Assembly (NCBI RefSeq): GCF_002127325.2
Contig: NC_035436.2
Coordinates: forward strand, 32,032,860 to 32,096,859
Length of the DNA stretch: 64,000 nt
Direction of reading: 5' to 3'
Source of the DNA: Helianthus annuus
Taxonomy: Eukaryota > Streptophyta > Magnoliopsida > Asterales > Asteraceae
Under the pieces are notes generated by a model that saw nothing but the letters and a program-made list of their open reading frames with translations, was not told where the DNA came from and ran no database searches. Position numbers and translations under genes: made by a program. This document shows positions 34,501 to 45,906 of the stretch, piece by piece. Position 1 is the stretch's first letter, and every line of letters begins with the position of its first letter.

Positions 34501-35594
34501 CTATGAGGATGACCCTGCCAAAAGGAGCTTGCCATCGATTGAAGGATATCCCAGGCCAACTAATATTGAAGAATACTTGAAAATCAAGGCCAAGCAAGCA
34601 GAGGATATCTCAATAAAAAACAAACAAGGGAAATTTGATAGAGAGTATCAACAAAACTATCAGTTTCTACTCACACAGGTCAGAGCTTTGGAACAATTTG
34701 CAAAAAAATGTATGTCAGCAAATCTCTGAAAAGGCATATGAGTCATTGAGAAAAGACTACATTGAAAACATCATGACCTACAAGACATACAAGGGGGAGA
34801 AACACATGTACAAAAACTGGACCATTCCTGAGCTTGAAAAAGAAGTAGCCAGGATTCATGAAATGATCAAAGAAAATGTCCAGCAGACTCCCCCTGAAAA
34901 ATTCAAACAGGTTGAATCTGACAAAGCCTTGGAGCTGAAGAGAATGAAAGAGGAGCTGATAATTGCTGAATATGGGTCAAAGAACTCTGTGTCTAAGTAG
35001 GGAGAAGCGAGGGTCAGGGCCACCTATAAAAGGTTGGAGGAACTTAGGAAGAAAGATCCAACAGCTCCACAAAAACCTGATTACTCTAAAGTAGAGGTTT
35101 CAAAAAGACCACCAAAACTGCAACCCAAAAGAACCACTGCTCCTGCTGGTACTGCCATCTACAAAAGAAGGAGACAAAGCCAGTTGGGTGCTGAAACAGT
35201 TCAAGATTTAATTACTGGAAATGCCATTGTGAAAAAGGGCATTTTGTTAATGTTGAAAGAAGAATCTGAACTGGAAAAATCTGCAAGTACTGCTCAGCCA
35301 GTCATGAACAGGCCAGCATCACCAAATTCCTCATCAAATAAAAATCTCCCAAGATACCCATCAGGCTCAAAAATACACAAGTGGCAAACTGACAAACAGA
35401 CCCACGTATTGACTATGATCACGTCTGATGGCGAAGTGAAGAAATTAACAAGGGAACAAGCTCTTGGCCTGAGTCTTGAAGATTTGCAGGATCTCCTTGA
35501 TCTTCCACTTAGCAAGGATGATGATGATACAGATGCCATAACTTTTGAATTACAATTCAAAGGGCAAATAAGGGAACTGTTGTTGAGGCAATAA
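31591..35594 (+). pseudogene. SIRE extra ORF (env-like position), broken
   Basis: About 1330 codons follow pol in the slot where SIRE elements carry their extra, env-like ORF. ATG 31591 opens 537 codons to TGA 33204. The reading moves to a second frame (33152-34729), then a third (34635-35594), which has TAG at 34998-35000. Residues about 20-230 form a compact globular-looking region; the rest is Pro/Thr/Ser/Gln-rich with Lys-rich patches, a basic segment (about 33940-34010) and a coiled-coil-like end (34500-35000). I see no signal peptide or transmembrane segment in any of the three readings, so an envelope role is not supported. Many Thr-Thr-Ala stretches reflect the repeated ACCACTGCT motif. 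Confidence 0.72.
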
Positions 35595-35625
35595 AGATCT
35601 ACAATAATGAAGAGTTTTGGCATTA

Positions 35626-35643
35626 TCTGTTCCAGGGGGAGAT
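35626..35643 (+). promoter_or_regulatory. SIRE polypurine tract
   Basis: A purine-rich AGGGGGAGAT block ends exactly where the 3' LTR begins (TGTTGGG at 35644). This is the usual plus-strand primer position. Confidence 0.8.
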
Positions 35644-36378
35644 TGTTGGGATTGAACTCTACCAAAGGAACAGATAATAAAGCCAAAACTAGACCAGAGA
35701 ATTGGATCCAGAATAAGCAGATGTTTGGTTGCAAGTCTCTCCCCTTGAAAGTGGTTTCAACATCTGCTGACCTCCTATCTGCTGATCATGCAAACTGCTG
35801 ACCTACAACTGTTGATCAAGACAAAGTCTGCATGAAGAACTAAAGCTCTGCTGCTCAATCTACTGCCATGCTTCAAGCACTGCTGATCATGACAAGTACT
35901 GCTGGGATTACAACAGTGGAAGGATGCAGTAGCAGTTTATAATTAGTCTTATATAATGAAATGTAATATCAGTAGTTAGCATAGCAGTGTTTGTATAGAT
36001 CAGAGGTTAGAGTTTGTTAGGAGGTTAGATGTCACTTTCATGGTGACGTCAGCTTAGATGCTCAGTGGTTTGCAAGTGCCTATAAATAGAACAGTACTCT
36101 GTACTGTTCTGTTTAGCTCTTTCACCATCTTCTTTCTGCACAAACAAACACTGAGCTCGGGCTGAGGGGGAGTTTGCATATCATACACACATTGTAATCA
36201 GAGTTTGAAAATAAATTTAATCATTTGATTCAGTGTTTGAAAAAATGTATGATTGAAAGCATTTCTTCTGTTTGATTGTGAAAAGTTTGCTTCCACTTAA
36301 ATTCCGCTGCACTACTCTTTTATTTGTTCATCTAAATTCAAACACAAATCACAATCAATCCAAACTCAGATCCTAACA
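35644..36378 (+). repeat. SIRE 3' LTR
   Basis: It has the same 735-bp length and ends as the 5' LTR, including the TATA box and hairpin (36081-36110). It is followed by the target duplication AAACC (36379-36383). About 19 hand-counted differences from the 5' LTR include two balancing single-base indels. Confidence 0.92.
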
Positions 36379-36383
36379 AAACC

Positions 36384-37397
36384 CGTGACAAAAGATGAGG
36401 ATGAAGTGAAAATTTCTGGTAAGAAACCAAGTGTGGTCTACAATAGATGTCCACCCCCGGTCGAAAATGGATATTCGCCTCGAAATCCAAATTCCGAAAG
36501 AGTCTAAAAGGCAATTAACTTGCAATGGGAGTCTAGGCCATCAGATAACTTGCCAGAAAATATCGATGTCACGTACACGTCGTCCGACACTGATCTTGAG
36601 TCCAAATTGATAAAAAGTGTGGTCGATCAGGTGTTAGATAAAGATGACAGTGAGGAGTCAAAAACGGAGTCTAAACCCGAGTTAAAGTCTGAGTCTGATG
36701 CGTCAAAGCCAACAATCAAAAAGGACAAACGGGTTTATGATACGAAATTTTTGCTATCAAAATCTAATTTGAATGACGAACCAATCAAAGTTGCATATAC
36801 TTTGAAAGATTCTGACAAATTATATTCTGATGAAACTTTTCCAATAAGAAGTGTTAGATTTGATATGATTAAAAAGGTTTTCAAAATTACAGAAATTAAT
36901 ATTTCTGAAATAAAAGATTTAAATATTTCTGGAAAACCTAAACAATACACTTCAAGAGACCAACAAAGAATTAACAAGAAAATGGGTTACAATTGTGGTT
37001 ATAGTTTCCAAAAGAAACCAAACCATAATCGTAATTTCAAAAAGAAAGGTCTTGGATTTAATCAAACGACAAATTATAAAAATGAAAAAGTTTATAAACC
37101 AAAAACTATGTTTGTTTCAGGAAAAACGACAGAGGCTGAGAAAGAACAAGCTTTCAGGAAGCAGACGAATCAAGAATTCCTTGCAAAGAAGCAAGAAGAG
37201 CTGAAGAAGGATGTTGTTCAGAAAAAGACAGAAACAAGAACCTGTTTTCAGTGCAAAACTACTGGTCACATTGCTAGAAACTGTCTGAAAACATTCAAAC
37301 CAAAACAGGAAGTTTCTGGTAAACTGAAAGGGAAAGTTGTTGAGAAAACTGAACTTTCAACCCGAAAATTTACAGGCTTTGAAAATTCAACCTTTGA
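36384..37397 (+). pseudogene. Element H gag-like protein, segment 2
   Basis: The reading continues in phase from 7425 once SIRE and one AAACC copy are set aside. The relative M is colinear (both share CPPP, GYSPR and NIDVT). TAA at 36505-36507 replaces the Lys codon seen in M. Acidic Ser/Glu/Lys repeats (about 36600-36720) precede a basic, Asn-rich region (about 36950-37080) and a second zinc knuckle at 37243-37284 (CFQCKTTGHIARNC). The segment ends in the codon split by the next insertion at 37398. Confidence 0.78.
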
Positions 37398-40280
37398 TGT
37401 CACACCCCAACCGATGGCGGAATCATCGGGGCGTGGCACTGAGCGAAACAGATTGTCCAGAAGTTTCCACAACAACTATTATTACAAATTCAGTTAAATG
37501 ATACGTCCCATACCGTATCCCAAATAAATAAACAAGTTATCATAGAAAGCAACTAGGCAAATAAATTCCGTTCCGACAACTCAGATTCAAATATTATTAC
37601 AGCAATTGTTTATCTGCTTCTAGACCCCTATTCTGTTGACTTTCTGGCTGTAATGCAGAGGACAAGATCTACAGACAACTATGCCTTAGACGCTTGTTCT
37701 TGGCAGACAACTATTTGGTAGGGGCTTCTAGAAACTTATTCAAGCCTCGCTTTCCTAGCAGATAAGCATCCTAATTACCTGTCACATACGTTAAAATAAT
37801 GTCAATACATAAAATGTAAAGGTGAGCACACAAGTTTAATAATAGCATATAGAGTTCGAATAGTTTACGCATAACCAGGCACGTACACAGAGGAAAACGA
37901 TGCATGTTAATTATCGACATGGGACCATCGATACCAACGACTGCGGTTTGACCGTCCGAGACGGTTCGCAATACACGATTAGCACCGTAATCCATGCAAG
38001 TAATTGTCCTTAACAACCCCCGTGTGAACGGGTGCTGAGTCCAAACTATAGTACTATGTTGCTAAGGCAGGTAGATAGCACTCCACGTGTAAACATAATA
38101 AACATCAATCATTTAGTCAAGTAGCACATGCAAATGGTCAGCGTTCAAATAGTTTGTGTTTGATTGTGATTTGATAGATAACGTATGTAACACCCAAAAG
38201 TGCTAAAAGCAAAAGGGGATCGAGTATACTCACAGTGATTGATTGTGGATTGAAGGGAGCGCTGAGAGTAAGATTAGCCTGATTAGTTCGATAGCACAAC
38301 AATAAGTAACGCGGAAAGGTAAACAAGTGTAAATGGATCGAATGGGCTGGTCGATCGAACGGCAGGTTCGATCGAACGGGCTGTCTGGTCGGCTGGTATG
38401 TCCGGTTGGACAGTCCTGTTCGATCGGCCGGTAGGCTCGATCGGCTGGACCATTCGAGTGGATTGTTTCTTCCTCTGGTGTGTTTGTGTTAGAGGATTTG
38501 AACTTTTGAAGTTTTCGTTGTAGTATATGAGAACACTGAAGTGTTCTTACCTTTCAAGTCGATCGATCGAACGTTTCGTTCGATCGGCTAGCTCAATCGA
38601 TCGGCTAGCTCACTCGATCGGCTAGAAACTTCAGAATTGGTCCTCCACTGAATGTCACTCGATCGAACAGTCTGTTCGATCGGCTGGCATTCCCTACTAC
38701 GAACGAGTTGTGAAAACGATTAAGTGTTGAAGCATAGTATCTCATGATCCGAACAGTAATGTTCACCAATCGAGTGCCATATTCGATCGAACACTACTTC
38801 GTCAATACTATACCTCAAAAGTTTGGAAAAGTGAGACATCATGTGCTAGCCGATCGGCTGGCCCGGTCGATCGGCTGGTGTGTCCGATCGGGCTGTTCGA
38901 TCAGCCTAGCCGTTCGGCCAGCAAGTCTGACCTGGTCGGCCTTTCGTCTAACACTTGGTCGTCTGGTTACTTGTCATTATATCGAGGTAGTTTGATAACG
39001 AGTTGAACTATGATACCTTCGTTCTTACCCGTCTTTCTGGCTCGGACAGGAATCACCCAAGTCCGGCTGGTGAACGGTTCGGAACGTTGGTTTAGAGTCT
39101 AACCCAAAATCGGTGAACTCTGTTCATAGAACCCGAATCTTGAACCTTTTAACTTGTTAGAATGATTAGTTAGCCGGTTCAAGCTCCGTTTCTATCGGGA
39201 TGAATGCATTGAGTGTAAAAGAGTTGAAAGAAAGTTGGGATTCCTTCTTTCAATCCTTCACAACTTGTGGATGTTTAGATCTTTGATAGATCTTAACTTG
39301 TTTATGTGGAAATCGGTTAGATCTAAGCTAATCATAGTCGAATGAGGCCAAAACATGATGTTCTTCAAGAACACCATGATGACATCACCCAAGAACACTT
39401 AGATCTTGGTGATTTCACGGTTAGAATCCAAGTTTTGAAAGATAGAAAGGTGTAGAATCAAGTAATGATAAAAAAACGTACAAGAATTAGAGTGAAAACT
39501 TACCGGGATTGAGAGAAATCTGAGAAAAGGTGAAGAAGATAGTTGGTTCGGTCAGAGTTTTCCAAAAATGGAAAGTATGACAATGACAGCCCTATTTATA
39601 GGCTCCAAAAGAGGAAAGTGGCAGCCGATCGGCCAGGAGCTCCGATCGAGTGGGCTGCTCGATCGGCTGGCAAGATGCTAGCCGATCGGCTGGCCTGTTC
39701 GATCCGGATGCTTCCTGTTCGATCCGCGACCCACTTCGAGTATTTTGCGATGATTTTCGACGTTTCGATTTCGATGGACGCTGATACGAATACGATAGGG
39801 TTCCTAGTCAAATTACTTTTAATCCCAACCACTATATCTACATACAAGCATCTACTTTATGCGCTTCGATGTCGGTTTCGATTGAGTTTGATTGTCTTTC
39901 GAGTTTCGATTCGATTTTCGATTGATTTGCTTGAATACCACACCAACATAAAGTAAACACGCACAAGTAACACATAAGGCACACACACACGTATAACAGT
40001 ACCACAATTCGCATGATTCGAGTCTCGAGTTCGATGATTGTTAGATCGGTTTGATTACTGATTAGTTAACTTTATCGCATTGTTACTTCCTACTATTCAC
40101 AGTCGTAGATCGGTTCGCGTTAAAAACACATTCGATTACTTCGATTCTTGCTGATTACAACACTTACTCCATCCACATAATACAACTAAAACATAAAATC
40201 GACTATTTACAGTCAAAGAAGGTCAAAGTTGACTTGGACTTTGACTTTGACTTTGACATTCGAAAACACGGGGTGTTACA
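37398..40280 (+). mobile_element. 2883-bp LTR-like unit, probable solo LTR
   Basis: It starts TGTCACACCCC and ends GGGGTGTTACA, an 11-bp terminal inverted repeat with one mismatch. It is flanked by the 5-bp duplication TTTGA (37393-37397 and 40281-40285) and splits one codon of H gag. I find no primer-binding site, no pol motif and no repeat of its start near its end, so a solo LTR fits best; a non-autonomous element with short inverted repeats is the alternative. It carries CGATCGAAC/CGATCGGCTGGC palindrome clusters (38345-38935 and 39625-39720) and simple TTTGAC repeats just before its end. Open frames inside look fortuitous. Confidence 0.75.
38345..39720 (+). repeat. Clustered GATCGAAC / GATCGGCTGGC palindromes
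   Basis: More than 15 copies of short palindromic units (TTCGATCGAACG, AGCCGATCGGCT and variants) lie at 38345-38455, 38560-38690, 38780-38935 and 39625-39720, commonly as adjacent pairs. The rest of the unit is AT-richer. This is the family-specific motif of this LTR type. Confidence 0.8.
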
Positions 40281-40285
40281 TTTGA

Positions 40286-40742
40286 GGTGGGAGAATGTTC
40301 AAAGAATGATTTAAAAAGAAAAGAAAATTTGAAAAATCAAAAATGGGTTGTTAATAGTTCAGGTAACAGTTCTGGTGATGAATCTGATTCCACAAAATCA
40401 GAGGAGCCACGTGTTGAAAGAAAGATTGAAAAATCAGTTTTGACAGTGGATGATGAGAATTTTCCACCACTGAATGCTAAAAATTTGAAATCTAAAATCG
40501 AAAAAGTGGAAATTTCAAATCAATTTTATTCTGACAAGAAGAAATTTGATCTTGAAAAGACTTTCAACGGAAATGTGAAGCACATTTTTGGCAAAATGGT
40601 CAATGGTAAGGCCAAAAGTGTTAAAGAATTTTATGCTGCCAAAAGAAATGTTCACAAGTCTGTTGAAAGTAAAGATGAAGAAGAAGAGGTTGTTACACCC
40701 AAGGAAGGTCAGGCTTGGGTGGATATATTTTTCAAAGAGTAA
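40286..40742 (+). pseudogene. Element H gag-like protein, segment 3 (C-terminus)
   Basis: It completes the H reading in phase after the LTR-like unit (TTT GA|G GTG). About 150 codons end at TAA 40740-40742. It matches the C-terminal part of M (KQKWVV, DDENFP, VEISNQF/VEISDQF, FNG..HIFGKM). It extends about 28 residues past the end of M in an acidic tail ending WVDIFFKE. Counting all three segments, H gag was roughly 1220 residues, long for a copia gag. No protease or polymerase sequence follows. Confidence 0.8.
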
Positions 40743-42609
40743 AAACCTGACTTGCCGGAACTCCCAGGATGGTAAGTGTGGAGTAGGAATCGGCACCTTG
40801 AGAATTCAACCAATAGATGATAATTGGTCTAAAAGGTTTGTGGCAGGTGTTAGGTTTTTGATTCTACAAAGTGGTTAATCAAGGTCATTAAGTTGAACTT
40901 GATTTTACTATTATTTAAAAGTTTGGTAAACAATGTGATGAAATGACCCCATAACCTACAAATGGTTGATAAAAGAACTTATTTTCCAGAAAAACCATTC
41001 TGATTAAAACAAACTTAAGTTTTTTGAAATCTTAATGGGAAAATAGTTTGTTGTGAGGGGGAGTTTTGATTGTTTATGTCAAGTGGATGGAGATTTGAGG
41101 CAATTCGATATCAGTTGTCATGTTCTTGTACTGTTTGTTTTAAATTTCTTTAAATGTTTTTGAATTTTAGGGGGAGTAAGAAAATTTTTTTAAAAAAAAT
41201 CCAAAAACATTAGAAAATTTGAAAAAGTCAAAAACATGAAAAAATGAAAAATGAGTTTTGTTGCATAAAAGAGGAAATGATAGTACATCAGTGAACTATC
41301 ACAACATGCTAAAGAAATGTAAAGTTAAAAGGTGATAAACAATCTCACTACGGATGTGTCAGTAGGTTTTTACACATTTAGTAAATTATGACGAGATATA
41401 AAACTAAAAATTCAAACTTGCTTAGTTCGTGGGGAACAACTTCTTGGATATATGGGTAACCCCTGAAATCTTGTTTGAAAGGTCCCTTATTCTGAGATAC
41501 TAGGTCTTTATACTCAGTGATATCTGGGTATTATACCGGGACTTCTGCTGAATGGAAATTCTGACCTAGTCCCCGTATAATGCTTTCTACAAAATGCTTG
41601 AAATACAGCACAAGCCCTCAGCAAAAATGATGAAACAATAAAATTGCTAATCATTATTGTTGAAGAAAAGATCCTCTAAAGGGGACACACCAAAAGTCGA
41701 AGCCGTCATATCTCTGCGTATACGGAAGTATCGACCTGAGCACTCACGGCCCTCGCAATTTAACCCCTTACAGATATCATCTGTGGTATACTCACCTGTA
41801 AGGCTGAATATTGGGATCTGGATACGGGAGCAAGTGGTGGGACACACGAATAAGTTTAAGTAATTAACACACTAATAGTGTATCTCGAAACAGTTGAACT
41901 TTGTGTGAAAATTTAAGTGGACAAACATACTGATAATCTAGGTGAATTGTTTAGAACTTAAAATGAAATCAAGCTTAACGCTGTTAGTGATATGTCTCAA
42001 AAACTGATATGTCTCAAAAACTGATATGATCCTCTTGCACAAACTTACAAAAATATTGCCTGTAAATATTTCATTTCCGCATTTACTTTCTTTCAGAAAA
42101 TCCAAAAAGATTTTAGTGTGTTTTAGCATAAATTTTGAAAAATCCAAAAAGATTTTCGACAACTGGTGTTGAAAAGCTGATTTTCGAAATCCCAAGTGCT
42201 AAACATGAAGAACAGGTTTTGAAAAAAATTGTATGAAGATGTTATGTTTACAAGTGGTTTTCAAAGAACAAATCATTTTGAATATTTTCTGAAATAGTTT
42301 CTAAATTTTAAAGATTTAATCATTTTGAAACTTATGTGTTGGGTAGAGATAGTGCAGATAATCTAAGCTGGAAGAGAACCATGTCACAACCTTGGAATGA
42401 ATTCTGAATCTGTGAATTCCAGACTACGATCCCAGCAGATTGAGAGGGGGAGTCTAAAGACAAAGTTGAGGAAGCAGTTAGAGCCAGTGCTGATTCTGGA
42501 ACTGCATTTGTACAAAAGTGATTCGAGGGAGAGGAGTTTGTTGGTAATAAAGACTGATAAAGACTGAAGACTCGACACTGAAGACTCCGTCAACATCCGA
42601 GGGGGAGTT
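40743..42609 (+). other. Element H conserved 3' non-coding region
   Basis: There is no credible gene in about 1.87 kb. Instead there are blocks clearly shared with M in the same order, e.g. GGTAACCCC near 41455, ATTATACCGG near 41530, GGGACACACC near 41680, CTGGATACGGGAG near 41818 and GTGGGACAC near 41835. Similarity at the DNA level without an ORF suggests cis-acting sequence or relics of a deleted pol. It ends in a GAGGGGGAGTT polypurine tract (42598-42609). Confidence 0.7.
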
Positions 42610-43066
42610 TGTTGGTGCATCCGTCTGTCGCCTATGTCTTGTATCGAGTCTTGTATCGAATAGGCTAGAACAGGGCACGGAATCCTAGAAATTGTGTTTA
42701 GGAAGTGTTTCCACTCCAAATAACATCTTGTCATTTGGAGCGAAACCCTTTAGATTTCTGATTTCGCTCGTATGTGCTTAGAAGCGGATTCCGCCCGAAC
42801 GTGTATGTTCTGATTCCGCTCGTAATGCAAGGCCTATATATAGTGATGTCTTAGGAGCGAAATCAGAGAGTTAGTCGTGTCATAGTCATTCCGGTTGCCA
42901 CGAAGTGCTGCCGAAGTGTTGTCAGGATTGTAAATGCGTTATTGATCAATAAAACAACAGTTAAAAGTGAATACGGATGAGATTGCACCAAAACATTAGT
43001 TTCCGCCTCTTGTTTTGGATAAGAATTCTTCTGATCGACTCATTCAGGGCCGAAAACGATTCTACA
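42610..43066 (+). repeat. Element H 3' LTR (457 bp)
   Basis: It runs from TGTTGGTGCAT, right after the polypurine tract, to GATTCTACA. Both ends match the M LTR (TGTTGGTGCATA... and CGATCCTACA on the minus strand). It contains GATTCCGCTC motif copies and a TATATATAG-like box near 42834. Confidence 0.82.
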
Positions 43067-43502
43067 GCATTCCTAATTGAGAATGGTAGATAAAGAGGGC
43101 TAAGAGTGATTATGGTCACCCTACACCCTCTTAATAGTTTTTTTTTTGTTATTGTTATGTGGTTTTTAGATGGTCCCTGGGTAGCGGTTTGTTGCTCTGC
43201 TTAACTACGAGTTTTGTATAGTGTTGAGTGATTATAAGACTAAACTGAACTTAATATAGGATGGTTGTAGTTTTTGTGTGAAAGGTTTGTAAAATGACAA
43301 CGATCTAAAGTATAAATGTATGAAAATGTGTTGCAACGTGCTCTTATATGCAGATATGTTCTATATGTTAAAAACGACAAGATAGTTTATTGTGTGTGAT
43401 AGGCATAAAAAACCTTGAGCTCGACAACATCAACTAACCTATCAATAATCTCAGTTGTTTGTGACAGGAGAGTCTATAGTGGGACGAAACTTGATGGATG
43501 TT
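43067..43502. other. Sequence between elements H and M
   Basis: This is the DNA into which H (left) and M (right) inserted. A possible inverted pair, AGAGGGCTAAGAGTG and ACACCCTCTTA (about 43098-43132), is followed by a T-run. I see no gene. Confidence 0.4.
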
Positions 43503-43903
43503 TGTAGGATCGTTGTTCGACCTAAATGAGTCGATCAGAAGAGTTCTAATCCAAACCAAAGGCGGAATTCAATGATTCGGATTTGATTACAGCTTGTCTA
43601 ACACATTGATTCACTTTAATTGTCGTATATTGATTTGAAAGCTTTACAGACCACTTGACACTTCGGCAGCACCTCTGCTCCGGAATCAGCAACGTTACAA
43701 ATGACAACACAACTCACCTATTTATAGTAAATGCCACTTCGCATGAACAAGCCTCACCAGTTCGCACGAACTGGTAAACCCAGTTCGCATGAACTGGTCA
43801 GTTCGTGTGGACTGGCTGATTCATATTGTACAACATGTCTAGATCTATCAATTCTATTACAAGACTCGATACAAGACGGAATCGACAGACATATGCACCA
43901 ACA
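43503..43903 (-). repeat. Element M 3' LTR (401 bp)
   Basis: On the plus strand it runs TGTAGGATCG...GCACCAACA. It carries the palindrome CCAGTTCGCACGAACTGG (43757-43774) and a variant pair beside it. A polypurine tract (CCAAGGGGGAGTC on the minus strand) abuts it at 43904. Confidence 0.9.
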
Positions 43904-45906
43904 GACTCCCCCTTGGATGTTGACAAAGTCTTCGGTGTCGAGTCTTCAGTATGAAAAGTCTTCAGTCTTGATCAGTCTTCACGCTCTCTCCAAAGTGTCT
44001 AACACTGTAAGCATCTTTCAATCTCTATCTTTCTTCTATCTCTTTCTCATCAGCATCAGCAGCTTCTATCTTGAACACAGTTCCAGGATCGGAAACTGGC
44101 TCTACTGTCTTCAGACTCCCCTTTGCTAGCAGACTCCCCCTTAAGTTGTTCCGGGATCGCAGTCTCACATAGCTCTCGTTCTAGAATCGTAACCTGGCTC
44201 AAACTTTGCCCAGGCTTAGACACGGGGATCTGCACAAATCTCTACCCAAAAATAAATTTCACAATTATTAAGATTTAACAAATTTATTCTTTGCTCACCA
44301 TTTGTATTCGAAATATTCAAACTTGGTTTCAAATTAATGAACCATTAAATCATTTCAAAATCAATTCTTATTTCAAATCAAACTCTCCCAAACTTTTTGT
44401 CCATCATGTTTAGCACTCGGAATTTTGAAAATCAGCTTTTCAACATCAGTTGTCGAAAATAAGATTGAAATAAAATCTTTTTGATTTTTCAAAATTTTAT
44501 GCTAAAACACACTTAAACTCTTTTTGGATTTTTGTTTTTAATGAAAAGCAGTAAAGAAATATTTACAGACAATATTTTTGTGAGTTTGTGCAAGAGGATC
44601 ATATCAGTTTTTGAGACAAATCACTAACACCGTTAAGCTTTAAACATTTTAAGTTCAAAACAATTCACTTAGATTGTCAGTATACTGATCCACTTAAATT
44701 TTCATACAAAGTTCAATTGATTCGAGATACGAGATTAGTGTTTTAAGGACTTAACTTATTCGCGTGTCCCACCTCAGAATATACTCCCGTATCCAGACTT
44801 CTATATTCAGTCTTACATGTGAATGTACACTAATGATATCTGTAAACGGGTAATGCTCAGGTTAGAACTTCCGTTCAGACAAAGAGATGATGGCTCGACT
44901 TTCGGTGTGTCCCGTTTGGGGATCTTTTCTTCAACAGCACATAATTAGCATTTTTCAATGTTTCATCATTTTTTATACTGAGGGTGAGCTTTAAGATTAA
45001 AACAATGCAGAATATTATACGAGGACTAGGCTATTGCTTCCGCAAAATCAGAAGTCCGGTATAATATCCCGGATATCATCACGCACAAGACCTAGTATGT
45101 CAGAAATAGAAAGTCTTTCAAACAAGATTTCGGGGGTTACCCATATATCCGAGAGATGTTCCCCACGAGATAAGTAAGTATTGAAATTTAGGTTTATATC
45201 TTGAAAACAATCTACTGAATGAGTAATAACCTACTGGCATATCATCCGTGAGACCGTTTATCACTTTTGACTTTCCAATTCTTTAGCATGATGTGATAGT
45301 CTACTGATGTACTATCATTTCCTCTTTTTCTCAACAAAACTCATTTTTAATTTTTCGATGTTTTTGACTTTTTAGATTTTATCATGTTTTTGGCTTTTTC
45401 AAATTTTCGAAATTTCTAAAATTTTTTACTCCCCCTAAAATCAAAAATATGTTTCAATTTTTTATTTTCTGGGAAAATTTGAAAATAAATGCAGTAAACT
45501 GTACAAATAAAACTGACAAACTGACTTGAATTGCTTCAATTCGCCATCCACTTGGCGAAAACAATCAGAACTCCCCCTGATAACAAACTATTTTCCCATT
45601 ATGATTTCAAAACACTTAAGTTTGTTTTAATCAAAATGGCTTTTTCCGGAAAATTAGTTTTGTGGGGTTTCTTCACATTGTTTTCTCATTACCACTTGTA
45701 GCTTCGCTTTTCTTTTTCTTTCATCTCTTCTAAAATCTAACACTTTTAAGTTTTTCTCACACAAACATTTTCCAAGAAAGATGCTGATTCATGCTCCACG
45801 ATTACCAACCTGGGAGCTCCGGCAAGTCCAGATTTTACTTTTTAAAGAATCTCACCCATGCCTGAGGAATCATGGGTGAACCATCCTCATTCGGTTTTAC
45901 AATTTT
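43904..45906 (-). other. Element M conserved 3' non-coding region
   Basis: It contains no gene. Blocks at about 44760-44960 and 45000-45170 match the H 3' region in order. Two A/T-rich stretches (about 44380-44560 and 45340-45480) also resemble H (42060-42200 and 41160-41270). Confidence 0.7.

Larger units (their letters stand above)
7426..36378 (+). mobile_element. SIRE-type Ty1/copia retrotransposon with nested Athila-2
   Basis: Both LTRs are present (7426-8160 and 35644-36378, each 735 bp), flanked by the 5-bp target duplication AAACC (7421-7425 and 36379-36383). A tRNA-iMet primer-binding site follows the 5' LTR. The internal order is gag, protease, integrase, reverse transcriptase, RNase H and a long extra ORF, as in the SIRE lineage. 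The LTRs differ at roughly 19 positions by hand count (about 2.6%). The element is inserted in the gag frame of H and is interrupted by Athila-2 with an accompanying duplication. Every ORF is broken, so it is not autonomous now. Confidence 0.9.
4789..43066 (+). mobile_element. Element H: gag-only copia-related LTR retrotransposon, heavily nested
   Basis: H is the host of three insertions: Athila-1 in its 5' leader, SIRE in gag at 7426-36378, and an LTR-like unit in gag at 37398-40280. Its own pieces are the leader (4789-5230), gag (5231-7425, 36384-37397, 40286-40742), a 3' non-coding region (40743-42609) and the 3' LTR (42610-43066). The left LTR is beyond the window. Its relative M (43503-50833) is colinear and also lacks protease, integrase and reverse transcriptase. 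H therefore looks like a member of a non-autonomous family and not an accidental deletion. The right target duplication would be GCATT (43067-43071). Confidence 0.75.

Noticed and set aside
37398..37497. ORF end at 37497 as the natural C-terminus of H gag segment 2
   Set aside because: After 37397 the reading is LTR-like DNA beginning TGTCACACCCC; the true continuation is at 40286 after the TTTGA duplication.
39543..39956. 137-residue open frame in the LTR-like unit
   Set aside because: It overlaps the palindrome cluster and has no recognisable domain; the opposite strand is equally open over much of it.
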